A DNA stretch of 64,000 nt from Croceicoccus ponticola (GTDB taxonomy: Bacteria; Pseudomonadota; Alphaproteobacteria; Sphingomonadales; Sphingomonadaceae), in assembly GCF_004004515.1 (NCBI RefSeq), contig NZ_RXOL01000004.1, positions 62,001 to 126,000 on the forward strand, read 5' to 3'. The notes under the pieces were generated by a model. That model worked only from the letters and a program-made list of their open reading frames with translations, was not told the DNA's origin and searched no databases. Shown in pieces: positions 25,486-34,117 of this stretch. Made by a program: the position numbers and the translations under genes. Positions within the stretch are counted from its first letter, which is position 1; every line of letters starts with the position of its first letter.

Positions 25486-27464
25486 ACGTTCTGTTGGCTG
25501 CTATCGAGGAACGGCGCAAACGGACAGCTGACATAGCGCAGCCGCACGCTGGCGCCGGTAATGCTGACCACGATATTATCCCCCCGCATCGCCGTCGGCG
25601 CATTGCCCAAAGTGCCCAGCGCCCGCCCGGCATGGTGTACGCCAAGGAAGCTGATCATGTCGTCCTGATCGATCCCATCACCCGAAACGCCAATGGCGCC
25701 GACCAGTTGGTTGCCGCGATAGATCGGGACCGAGCCGGGAAAGATCTGGATGCCGTTCTGCAGGCGATTGCGCCCCGGCGCGACTTCGGGCAGCCGCGTG
25801 CACGCCCGCTCGACGTCCACCGCGCTTGCGCCTGAGACAAAGGCGAGATGTTCGCCCAGCCGCGCAAGGATCAGCGCCGATTGCAGCCCAGTGGAGAACG
25901 GATTGAACTGTTCGATCGGGCGTGAGAAGGGACCGTTCGGCCTGCCAACCTCGCCGTCCGGAAAATAGGGTCGCGAAAGATTGCCGGCTGCGCGGTCGGT
26001 AAAGGCGAATCTGCCCGTCAGTGCGAAGGAATCGTTCAGGAAATCGCGCGCGGCAGCGACGAACCCGGCCACGTCCGCACTGGGATCCTGCAATAGTTCG
26101 CTGGCGGCCTGTTGCCCTGAAAAGAAAGCAGCCGTTCGCGCCTTTTGCAGGCTGACATCGATGCCGAAAATCGGCGCATCGGGCGATCTGACAATCCCCA
26201 ATGCCTGCCCGCGGGTATCGACAAGCGAGATCGAGACCTGGGCCTTGCTGTCCAGCGGCTGACGTATCTGTGCGCGGGCACGCGTCATCACCGCGAAAGC
26301 TTCGGACAGGATCGCGCGCGCTTCCGCAGAGGTCAGCGGCTGCGGAACGTCGCCACCATCGGTCCCCGCACGCACGGGAAAACGCCAGTTTCCCGAACCG
26401 TCGGACAAGACGAAGGCATCGGGGTCGGCGAATTCGGTTGCCGCGGCCTGCCGTATCCCGGAATCCTCGGTGCCATAAGCCGTCCCGGCACGGAGCGTAG
26501 GCGCAGGATCGCCGTAATAGCCCTTCAGCGCGACCAGGTGACCCAGAGCGGGATTGGTCGCGGCATAGCTTGCCGAAGCAAGGTTGGTCAGCGCGCTGTA
26601 GCCCGTGTCGGAATAGCGAAGCTGCGTGCCATCGACGTAAATACGATCGGCCCGGATAGCCGCTGGTGCCTCGAAGCCGATGGTCCCGGCAAGCGCAATG
26701 CGCTCGTCGACGTCGCGGTCGACGTCCTGCACATTGGGGTCGAACGCATAGGAGCCGTCGGCGATGACCCCAATGCCGCCTACCAGCACGCCATTCTTAT
26801 AGATCGGAAACCCGCCGGGATCGGCGGCAAGCCCCAGCGGGGATCGCTTGGGCCCGATAAACTCGCCGGCACCTGCGCCGACGTAACGCGTCGCAAGATC
26901 GGAGCACGGCAACTGGCTGAATTGAACGCCGAACAGCGGACCGCTCTCCAGCCCGGCAGTCGACGGGGCGGGCGGAAAATGCTGCTGCACGATCATGCTT
27001 GCCGTGCGGCTGGAGAACGCATTTCCGCCGCTTGAAAGATAGGCTCCGGTGATCGCCTTTGCGAGTGCGGCAGCACCTGACGGCACGTTCAGACCTTGCG
27101 CATCCCGGTTGTTGCCGTTCGGCGCAGCACTGATGTTCGCGATCGCAGGCGCACCCGTCATCATGAACAGCGCCAGCACGTTCCCGACCCGGTCCACCAC
27201 CGCGATCGTGGCAGGCGCGCCATCGGCCCGGGCCTGTGCCGCTGCCTGCGCGACGATTTTGCCGACGTCGGCGACGCTCAGCGCGACGGATGCGGGAATG
27301 GCATAGTTGGCGGAACCTGACGGCGTGGCGCTGGGAGTCGGACCGCCGCCCGAACCGCCCGGCGGGATGACGACCGGCGGATTGCCCGACGAATCACTGC
27401 CGCCACAGCCCGCCAGCGCGATCCCGGCAAGCAGCATCAGGCTGAGCCGCCGCCCCCGCATCAT
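25470..27464 (-). CDS. Lipoprotein with two HbpS/GlcG-like (heme-binding) domains
   Basis: A 664-residue lipoprotein: signal peptide with lipobox LAGC (residues 17-20), then a Gly/Pro/Ser linker. The first HbpS/GlcG-type domain holds ADVGKIVAQAAAQARADGAP, IAVVDRVGNVLALFM and GGIGVIADGSY. The second holds LTSAEARAILSEAFAVMTRA, SISLVDTRGQALGIVRS and GAIGVSGDGIDQDD. Such domains bind heme or small organics. Two in tandem on one lipoprotein is longer than usual (single-domain members are ~150 residues). Start ATG overlaps the stop of the pentaheme gene (ATGA) and its end overlaps the barrel start. Possible roles are heme handling or small-ligand sensing at the outer membrane. Confidence 0.78.
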   Translation of the reverse strand: MMRGRRLSLMLLAGIALAGCGGSDSSGNPPVVIPPGGSGGGPTPSATPSGSANYAIPASVALSVADVGKIVAQAAAQARADGAPATIAVVDRVGNVLALFMMTGAPAIANISAAPNGNNRDAQGLNVPSGAAALAKAITGAYLSSGGNAFSSRTASMIVQQHFPPAPSTAGLESGPLFGVQFSQLPCSDLATRYVGAGAGEFIGPKRSPLGLAADPGGFPIYKNGVLVGGIGVIADGSYAFDPNVQDVDRDVDERIALAGTIGFEAPAAIRADRIYVDGTQLRYSDTGYSALTNLASASYAATNPALGHLVALKGYYGDPAPTLRAGTAYGTEDSGIRQAAATEFADPDAFVLSDGSGNWRFPVRAGTDGGDVPQPLTSAEARAILSEAFAVMTRARAQIRQPLDSKAQVSISLVDTRGQALGIVRSPDAPIFGIDVSLQKARTAAFFSGQQAASELLQDPSADVAGFVAAARDFLNDSFALTGRFAFTDRAAGNLSRPYFPDGEVGRPNGPFSRPIEQFNPFSTGLQSALILARLGEHLAFVSGASAVDVERACTRLPEVAPGRNRLQNGIQIFPGSVPIYRGNQLVGAIGVSGDGIDQDDMISFLGVHHAGRALGTLGNAPTAMRGDNIVVSITGASVRLRYVSCPFAPFLDSSQQNVCEGL

Positions 27465-28876
27465 TGCAGCGCGGCGACGCTGCGCGCGGCATTGCCCAGC
27501 GCGGCGCGAAAGGCCGGCGGGTTGTAGTCGTTCGGATCGCTGACCGCCGCATATGCGCGATTGACGTCGCGCCGGATCCCGGCGGCGGCCCCAAGCGTGA
27601 TCCGACCCTGTTTGACCAGCGCATTGAGCAGGGTGTCCACGGCCATCACCGCTTGGGCCGACCCTTCGTAATCAGTGAAGCGCGCAGATATCGCCTGTCC
27701 GGCAATCCGCGCTATCACCACGAACGCGGTATCCGGGCCATACTGGCCTTGCGCCAGTTCTGTGGCAAGCGCCCCAGTTGCCTGGTCGAGCCGCCGCGCC
27801 GCCGCCACGGTCTCGACTCTTCCGTTGCCCATGGCGGCATGGAAACCGCGGGCGGCATTGTCGAATGCCGTCGCCTGGCGCGGCGCCAGCACCTGCGCGA
27901 CGGCCGAAAGCATGATGATGTTCTCGTCATTATAGGGCGGCATCCCGAACGGTATGGGCCGTCCCGGATTGACCTCGAAGCGACGGGGCAGGCCGGGGCC
28001 ATCGGCAATGCGCCGATGGCAGCTGTGGCAGTCGTAGAAATAGAACTCGGGGAATATCCCTTCCATTCCGAAATCCTGGCGGGCGAAGAGATCGAGCGAA
28101 CGGCGGATCGCCAACGCCTGACCCACGGCCCACAACTGAACCGAATCGGTGCGCTGCTTGCGGCGGACGTAGTCGGCATCTTCGTCATGATGTTGCTGTA
28201 ACGTCGAAAACAGGTCCAGCTCGAAGGAAATGCGCGGGTGGCCCGCGGCCATCATGCGATGCGAGACGAACTGTCCGGGTCGGTCGCTGCCGAAATGACA
28301 GTCGAGGCAGGTCGAAGCACGCACGTCGGGGCGTTCGAGCGGCCTGAGTCCGGCGGCGATGTTGGATTGATGCGTCGCCGGGACCGCATAGTGCGAGCTG
28401 ATCCAGCCCGAGGATGCGCCATGGCAGGATTCGCAACCGACCCCGTCGGAAACGAGGAACCGATCGCCGCGCTGCATGGGCGGGACGAAAGTGGCGTGAC
28501 AGCCCAGGCAAGCCGGTGCATCGGCGGCGCTGCCAAGCCCCAGTTCGGCCGCGATCCTGTTGCCTCGCCGTCCGGCCAGCGCATCGTAGGTGCGACTATG
28601 CGCGCCCGAAGCCGACGATGGTTCCTGCCAGTGCAAGAGCTCGTCCTGCCGCACGACCTTGCCGTTGCCTTCGGACCGGCCATGGCACGTCGATCCCGCA
28701 CAGCTGGCGACGCCTTCATAACGCACCGGATCGTTGGCGAAAGCCGGTTGCTGGAATTCGGGAAGCAGCAGGATCAGGACGGCGAACGCCGGGATCACCA
28801 GGACGGCCGAACCGATTTGCCGCAAGCGCCTGCCAAACGGCCGAAACACATTCGAATGAGCCGCAAAAACGATCAC
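27461..28876 (-). CDS. Pentaheme cytochrome c (c554-like)
   Basis: A 471-residue exported multiheme cytochrome, first gene of the four-gene minus-strand redox operon. An N-terminal hydrophobic segment (SAVLVIPAFAVLILLLP) is the signal or anchor. Heme sites are one CX4CH (CAGSTCHG) and four CXXCH (CLGCH, CESCH, CLDCH, CHSCH). The CAGSTCHG-first layout is common in the cytochrome c554-like group. The C-terminal ~200 residues are helical without hemes. No in-frame ATG lies near the signal sequence; GTG at 28876 has GAGG 5 nt upstream. Its stop overlaps the lipoprotein start. It probably relays electrons within the periplasm. Confidence 0.82.
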   Translation of the reverse strand: MIVFAAHSNVFRPFGRRLRQIGSAVLVIPAFAVLILLLPEFQQPAFANDPVRYEGVASCAGSTCHGRSEGNGKVVRQDELLHWQEPSSASGAHSRTYDALAGRRGNRIAAELGLGSAADAPACLGCHATFVPPMQRGDRFLVSDGVGCESCHGASSGWISSHYAVPATHQSNIAAGLRPLERPDVRASTCLDCHFGSDRPGQFVSHRMMAAGHPRISFELDLFSTLQQHHDEDADYVRRKQRTDSVQLWAVGQALAIRRSLDLFARQDFGMEGIFPEFYFYDCHSCHRRIADGPGLPRRFEVNPGRPIPFGMPPYNDENIIMLSAVAQVLAPRQATAFDNAARGFHAAMGNGRVETVAAARRLDQATGALATELAQGQYGPDTAFVVIARIAGQAISARFTDYEGSAQAVMAVDTLLNALVKQGRITLGAAAGIRRDVNRAYAAVSDPNDYNPPAFRAALGNAARSVAALQ

Positions 28877-29088
28877 ATCCCCCTCGATCCCCCCTGCCGC
28901 ATCCGGCAGGCCCGACCCGCAGGGTAAGGCAGGGCGGCGTGGCAAGGCAAGGTCGTAAATCGCGAACGGGGCCGGGTGCGCAGGTGGCCGGGCGGCGATC
29001 CCATGGCTACCGGATCGCTTTGCGAGAATTGCGCTGTCTGGTAACAGGGCGCAGGAGACTTATGGAAGCTGAATTGGGGGAAGTTGTC

Positions 29089-29469
29089 ATGTCGCTATCA
29101 CCCGTCATGAAATGCGTGACTGCCACGTTCCTTGCTGCAGGCTGCGTGACCAGCGTTCCGCTGACGGCGCAAACCATCGATCAGCTCGACACGCTTTCCG
29201 ACGCATCCGTCGATGCCGCAGCCGGCATCGCCATGGCACGCGAGCAGGCGGGCCGCAGCGAATACCTCGACGCACTGGCGACACTGGAACGCGTTCTTGC
29301 CGTTCACCCGAAATCGCACGAGGCACGGCTGATCCACGCGATCTATCTGTGCAGGATCGACGATACCCAGGGCGGACTGGTCGAAATCGGCAAGCTCAAG
29401 GAGAAAAACTACAGCAAGAAGCTGTTGGCCGAAGCTCGCCAGATGTGCGCGCAAGGCGGGGAGGACTGA
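29089..29469 (+). CDS. Small exported TPR-like protein
   Basis: A 126-residue protein with a signal peptide (about residues 1-28, ending PLTAQ) and one or two helical repeats of TPR type (EYLDALATLERVLAVHPKSH). The ATG at 29089 gives a normal signal peptide and has GGGGGAAG upstream. An in-frame ATG at 29062 with AGGAG upstream is an alternative. It is followed after 3 bp by the FecR-domain gene and is divergent from the pentaheme operon. A periplasmic scaffold role is a guess. Confidence 0.7.
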   Translation: MSLSPVMKCVTATFLAAGCVTSVPLTAQTIDQLDTLSDASVDAAAGIAMAREQAGRSEYLDALATLERVLAVHPKSHEARLIHAIYLCRIDDTQGGLVEIGKLKEKNYSKKLLAEARQMCAQGGED

Positions 29470-29472
29470 GCC

Positions 29473-30375
29473 ATGGCCAAATCGACCCGCTTAAACCGCT
29501 CGCTTGCAGCCTGCAGTGCCCTCGCCACGGCGCTGGCCGCCACACCCGGCCTTGCCCAGCAAGTCGAGATCGGCAATGCCTCAGCCGTTGTCGGCAAGGT
29601 CGAGATCAGCGACGCCGAGGCTCCGAAACCGCGCGCCGTAGTACGCAAGGAACGGATCGCATGGGGCGACCTGATCGACACGGGCAAGAAATCGCAGCTC
29701 CAGATCCTGTTGCTCGATCGCACCAGCTTCGGCATCGGCGCCAAGTCTCGCGTGCGGATCGACCGCTACGTCTATGATCCCAATCAGGGCCGTTCGCTCC
29801 TTGCGACATTCATGAAGGGCGCGCTGCGCTTCTTCTCTGGCCGTCAGGATGGGACCAACAGCGCCGATATAGCGACCCCGGCCGGACGCATCGGCATTCG
29901 CGGCACCGCGCTCGACCTGCTGGTCGGCGAGAACGCAGTCGATATTGCCAGTCAGGAAGAAGCCGTCGGCAAGGTGGATAGTGACAAGGACGAGGCGACG
30001 CTGGTCGTCTTGCGCGGCCCCGGCGCGGCCACCCTTGGCGGCCTGACCCCCGGCCGCGCCGAAGTCGAAGGGGCGGGCAAGACGGTCGTGCTGGACCGCC
30101 CCGGCCTGGCCGCCTACATCCCGCGCAAGGGTGCGCAGCCGATCGGCCCCTTTCTAATCTCCAACAAGGGTCTGTCCAAGGTGCAGGAAGAACTGGCCCC
30201 CGAAATGGCCCGTGCGGCAGAGGGCGGCGGCTTGCTCGAGGCGCTTATTCCTGCGGTTCTGGGTGCGGCTGCCCTGGGCATCCTGCTCGATGGCGACGGG
30301 AGCAAGGATGTCGTCCGAAATCCGCAGACCCCGGTGCCCAATCCGAACCAACAGATCCAAGGCAGGCCGCAATAG
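29473..30375 (+). CDS. FecR-domain exported protein
   Basis: A 300-residue protein with a signal peptide (to about GLAQQ, residue 30). A FecR domain spans about residues 50-190 (WGDLIDTGKKSQLQILLLDR, then DIATPAGRIGIRGTALDLLV). Near the C-terminus a hydrophobic stretch (ALIPAVLGAAALGILL) is followed by a Pro/Asn/Gln tail. This is the stand-alone periplasmic FecR type, often encoded beside CHASE2 cyclases and TPR proteins, not the sigma-factor regulator type. The convergent neighbour 5 bp away is a CHASE2 adenylate cyclase, which fits. A role in signal input to that cyclase is inferred. Confidence 0.8.
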   Translation: MAKSTRLNRSLAACSALATALAATPGLAQQVEIGNASAVVGKVEISDAEAPKPRAVVRKERIAWGDLIDTGKKSQLQILLLDRTSFGIGAKSRVRIDRYVYDPNQGRSLLATFMKGALRFFSGRQDGTNSADIATPAGRIGIRGTALDLLVGENAVDIASQEEAVGKVDSDKDEATLVVLRGPGAATLGGLTPGRAEVEGAGKTVVLDRPGLAAYIPRKGAQPIGPFLISNKGLSKVQEELAPEMARAAEGGGLLEALIPAVLGAAALGILLDGDGSKDVVRNPQTPVPNPNQQIQGRPQ

Positions 30376-30380
30376 TTCCG

Positions 30381-32654
30381 CTATTTCTGCGTGACCTGAA
30401 AGACTCCGTCCCAGCCCGCGGCTGGCGGATTGGCCTCGAGCGTGGCGACACGCTGCTGGAAAAGGTCATTGAGGCCGACGATATCGTATTCCTCGTACAC
30501 GGTGCGGCCTTGCACCAATGCCTCGCGGGCAGTGCCCCATTGTTGCGCGTGATACGCCTCCAGCATGGCGGCATGCGCTTGGCGCAGACGGGCAAAGCTC
30601 TCGCTCCCAAACACGTTTCCGTCGCCGAGCAGCGCAAAGATGGTTTCCGGCGCATCGCGGCCCACGACGCGCACCCGGTCCAGTTCGAGCAAGGCGAAGT
30701 CACGCTGAAGCTCTGCCGCCAAGGCGCTGCCAACGATGATCGACACACCATATAGCTTGGTGAGCCCCTCGAAACGCGAGGCGACGTTCACGGTATCGCC
30801 GATCAGCGTGTAGGAGAGCCGCTGACGCGACCCCATGTTGCCGACGCAGCACAGGCCCGAATTGAGGCCGAGGCCGATCCGGACATCGCCGGGCCAGACC
30901 TTTCCGTTTCGCGCCGTCCCGTTTCGCACCGGCCCCTCATGCGCCGACATGGTGCGGTTCAACTCCTTGGTCTTGGCGATCATCTCCAGCGCTGCGGAAG
31001 CCGCATTGCGATGCTGGTCGGGATCGTCGAGAGGCGCATTCCAGAAGGCAAGGATCGCATCGCCGATATACTTGTCGATCGTCGCGCGCCGGGCGAGCAG
31101 GATATCACTCAGCGGCGTGAGCAGGTCGATCAGGAAATCGATCACTTCATGCGGGGCATAGCGCTCCGAGATATGTGAAAAGCCGCGGATATCGCACATC
31201 AGCACCGTCATCTCCCGCTCTTCGCCGCCAAGCTCCAGCTTGCTCGGGTCGGCGGCGATCTTCCTGACCATTTCGGGCGAAAGATAGCGGTCGAAGGCGG
31301 CATGGATATAACGGCGCTGGCGCTCCTCGCGGTAGAACACGACAACCGTCTGCACCACGTAGACGGCAGCGATGGCAATCATCGGATAAGTCGGATCGAG
31401 CAGGTAGTTGCCCCGCGCAAAGGCGAGCCAGCTCCCGCCCGCGATCATGCCCGCACCGGCGAGCGCCGCCATCGCTCCGCGCGTAGCGCCCAGCCGCGGC
31501 AGCAGCAGGGCCAGACCGCCCCCCGCGACCAGTACGAGCAGAAGTTCCAGCCCGAATGCCCAGTCGGGCCTTTCCAGAAAGTCGCCGTCCAGCATCTGCG
31601 ACACCGCGGCAGCATGGACGTTGACGCCCGCCGTAAGCCTGCTGCGCGGGGTCGAGACGAGATCTTGCAAACCCGCCGCGCTGCCACCGACAAAGACGAT
31701 CCGCCCCTTTATGGCGCGGGCTAGGGCATCGTCGGGGATCGCGCCCGTCACGATCTGCCAGACAGGCAATACTTCGTGCGTGTCCCTCTCGGGAAATCGA
31801 ACCCACATCTCGCCCGCATCGGTAACCGGAATTTCCCTGCCTCCGATCCTTACTGCAACGGCCGCCCCCGGCGCAGAGGCCGTCTCGCCGCTTCCGTCGC
31901 TGGCAAGAAAATTGGGTGCCTCCGCTCCCAGCGCCAGTCGCACCGCTTCGAGCGACAAGCCCGGGACGAGCGTTCCGTTCTGGATCGCGACGAGCGGAAC
32001 ACGGCGCACGATGCCGTCCGCATCGCTTTCCAGACTGACGAATCCGTTACCGGCGGCGGCATTCTCAAGCTCGGGTAGCGGCTGCAAAGCGCCGGCGTAA
32101 CTGCGGACATGTCTGGTCGGAAGATGGCCGTGCAAGGTGAAGCCCACCTTGGGTTCGACATCGCGGCCACGGTCCACCCGGTCAAGGAAGTACCCGGTGA
32201 CGACCGGCACCTGGCGGAAGCTGTCTGCAAACAGGGAATCGTGACTGGGCAGGCTCGCGAAACGTTCGTCCAGCGCCTCGCCCATTCCGGTGTTCTGGTA
32301 TCGTGCCGCAATCGCAGCCGGTGAAGTCCGATCGGGCTCCGAAAAGACAATGTCGTAAACCACGACCGACGCGCCGGCCTCGCCCAACCGGCGGGTGAGC
32401 GTCGCCAGCTCATCGCGCGGCCATGGCCACTGTCCTAGCTGCTTGATCGACTCTTCGTCGATGTCGGCGACCATAACCCGTCGTTGCGTTACATCCTTGC
32501 TTGGCCCGGCAAGTTGCAGGCCATCGAATACCTGCAGTCTCAGCCGTTCAAGCGGGGCGAGATCGACGAACTGCAAGAGCACGACAAGCGCAAGCGTCGA
32601 AAGCCCGATCAAGACCGGACCAGTCTTTCCCAGCCATTTCAAATGCGTCACCAT
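30381..32654 (-). CDS. CHASE2-domain class III adenylate cyclase
   Basis: A 757-residue membrane protein. The order is an N-terminal TM helix, a periplasmic CHASE2 sensor (about residues 45-340, with MVADIDEESIKQLGQWPWPR and VVYDIVFSEPD), three TM helices (about 355-440), then a class III cyclase domain. The metal-binding Asp residues are D488 (CDIRGF) and D532 (KYIGDAI). A Lys stands before YIGD, and IGDTVNVASR supplies the transition-state Asn/Arg pair; this pattern favours ATP over GTP. ATG at 32654 is chosen as the last Met before the first TM; no strong Shine-Dalgarno is seen. It probably makes cAMP in response to an envelope signal. Confidence 0.85.
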   Translation of the reverse strand: MVTHLKWLGKTGPVLIGLSTLALVVLLQFVDLAPLERLRLQVFDGLQLAGPSKDVTQRRVMVADIDEESIKQLGQWPWPRDELATLTRRLGEAGASVVVYDIVFSEPDRTSPAAIAARYQNTGMGEALDERFASLPSHDSLFADSFRQVPVVTGYFLDRVDRGRDVEPKVGFTLHGHLPTRHVRSYAGALQPLPELENAAAGNGFVSLESDADGIVRRVPLVAIQNGTLVPGLSLEAVRLALGAEAPNFLASDGSGETASAPGAAVAVRIGGREIPVTDAGEMWVRFPERDTHEVLPVWQIVTGAIPDDALARAIKGRIVFVGGSAAGLQDLVSTPRSRLTAGVNVHAAAVSQMLDGDFLERPDWAFGLELLLVLVAGGGLALLLPRLGATRGAMAALAGAGMIAGGSWLAFARGNYLLDPTYPMIAIAAVYVVQTVVVFYREERQRRYIHAAFDRYLSPEMVRKIAADPSKLELGGEEREMTVLMCDIRGFSHISERYAPHEVIDFLIDLLTPLSDILLARRATIDKYIGDAILAFWNAPLDDPDQHRNAASAALEMIAKTKELNRTMSAHEGPVRNGTARNGKVWPGDVRIGLGLNSGLCCVGNMGSRQRLSYTLIGDTVNVASRFEGLTKLYGVSIIVGSALAAELQRDFALLELDRVRVVGRDAPETIFALLGDGNVFGSESFARLRQAHAAMLEAYHAQQWGTAREALVQGRTVYEEYDIVGLNDLFQQRVATLEANPPAAGWDGVFQVTQK

Positions 32655-33141
32655 CGAATTGCCGGTGCACTCACCCATATGCAGGACTTGTCTCGCAAAC
32701 CAAAAGGTAAAACTTCCCCGCAGGCCGCATGCTTCCAGACTAATGCCAATCTCTAGTCTGCAGTCCGTAATCGAACCGACAGTGCAGATTTGCAACCTCC
32801 ATCACGAGGTGCTGTCATCTGTGGATGGCCCTTGCGCTGCAAGGGGTAAATTGAGTTGCTGATGTGATCTGTCGGGTGTGGTTATCTGTCCGCCCGGTGC
32901 TGCCCGTCATCGAAGTGAAAGTTCGGGATTGAGATTCGCCATTATGTGAAATGACCGTCTCCCAACATTCGGACCGACCTCCCACAAACCGCTCGACTTC
33001 GCTGCCGGTTCGAGCATTGCTGTCGTCACCGGCAGCGGCGTAAATCGCCCGCCTCCGCCCCGCCCAATCGCTTAGCCTGCGTGATCCGGGGCTGCACCTG
33101 GTAGGAGCGGCACGGTGCTGCTCCCGATCAGGAGAGCCACC
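32655..33141. other. Intergenic stretch before the first DUF3489 gene
   Basis: No convincing gene. The right part (about 32980-33141) resembles the leader of the second DUF3489 gene (52060-52215): both have CCGCTCGACTTC, then GTAAATCGC, then GGAGC-rich sequence and GGAGA before the start. It is the junction between the redox cluster and the IS-rich region. A GGTGCTGTCATCTG at about 32808 resembles an IS left end, weakly. Confidence 0.5.
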
Positions 33142-33384
33142 ATGGCAAAGAAAACCGAGACCGCCGCAGCCGAAGCGGCAGCCACCCCCACCACCAAGAT
33201 CGGCACGGTGATCGCGTTGCTGCGCCGCGAGGACGGCGCGACCCTCGCCGAGTTGATCGCGGCCACCGGCTGGCAACCGCACTCGACCCGCGCGGCGCTG
33301 ACCGGCCTCAGGAAGCAAGGCCACGTCATCGAGAAGAGCAAACGCGATGACGTGACCTGCTACCGCATCACCGGAGCGGCGTGA
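33142..33384 (+). CDS. DUF3489 domain protein
   Basis: An 80-residue protein: a Lys/Ala-rich N-terminus followed by a small winged-helix-like domain (TVIALLRREDGATLAELIAA, then SRAALTGLRKQGH-like helix and YRITGAA). GGAGAG precedes the ATG. It is a paralogue of the 99-residue protein at 52216-52515, which is followed by DUF2924 and recombinase genes. Here those partners are missing and an IS6 end begins 12 bp after the stop. The small DNA-binding-like domain suggests regulation of the recombinase module, but the function is unknown. Confidence 0.8.
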   Translation: MAKKTETAAAEAAATPTTKIGTVIALLRREDGATLAELIAATGWQPHSTRAALTGLRKQGHVIEKSKRDDVTCYRITGAA

Positions 33385-33395
33385 TGGCAGCGGAC

Positions 33396-34117
33396 GGTGG
33401 TGTCAGTCCAACGCGAACTCGTCTCCACCTGGCGCAAGGAAGCCCAGACGATTACGCTCTCATGATGCAAGGTTCTGCCACTCAGCGAAGGCGGCCGAGC
33501 GACGGGTTTTGTAGGTCTGGCGATCTACGAGGTGGCGTTCGGAATTGAAAAGGTTGTGAATGGAAGCGTGGACGGAGGCAAACTTTTGTAACGATTTCAT
33601 CTGCCGAAATCGCAGCATGGCTCGCTCTCGTCGTCGGAATGGCAGGTGTGAATTTTCGGCTCGATTGTTGAGCCATCGGCCCATCTCGCGACGGTCCTGA
33701 TTGCCGAGTTCCTTCATGGCGGCAGGGTAGGATTTCAGGCCATCCGTGACAATCGTTTCAGCCTTGCCATGACGCTTCAGAGCTTTCTTCAAGAACGCCA
33801 GCGCCGCGGATTTGTCCCGTTTCTTGGTGACATAGCTTTCGAGCACTTCGCCCTCGTGATCAACGGCACGCCACATGTAGTGCCGCTCGCCGTTCATGTT
33901 CGCTGCGCGGCCCTACGGGTCACGTACATCTCGTCAAGATTCCAGCGCCATTGTCTAAAACCGCGCATGTGGTTCACACGCCGCCTCCGGATCTCGGCCG
34001 CGAACATCGGACCGAAACGGTTCCACCACAGCCGAACCGTCTCGTGACAGAAGTCATATCCGCGCTCGAAGAGCAGGTCTTCGACGTTCCGAAGTGACAG
34101 CGGATAGCGCACGTAAA
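33396..34117 (-). pseudogene. Chimeric IS6 subtype-A element, frameshifted and 5'-truncated
   Basis: The left end GGTGGTGTCAGTCC is at 33396. Bases 33460-33897 encode the C-terminal 145 transposase residues and nearly match the intact copy at 8 kb. Bases ~33921-34112 encode an N-terminal part of another sub-lineage (FERGYDFCHETVRLWWNRFG). At the join the first frame reads VTRRAAQRT and stops while the second restarts at MNGERHYM. The first ~24 residues are lost where the next IS begins at 34118. Confidence 0.82.

Noticed and set aside
25470-27464. Cytochrome or enzyme assignment for the two-domain lipoprotein
   Set aside because: There is no CXXCH and no catalytic motif; only HbpS/GlcG-like folds can be supported.
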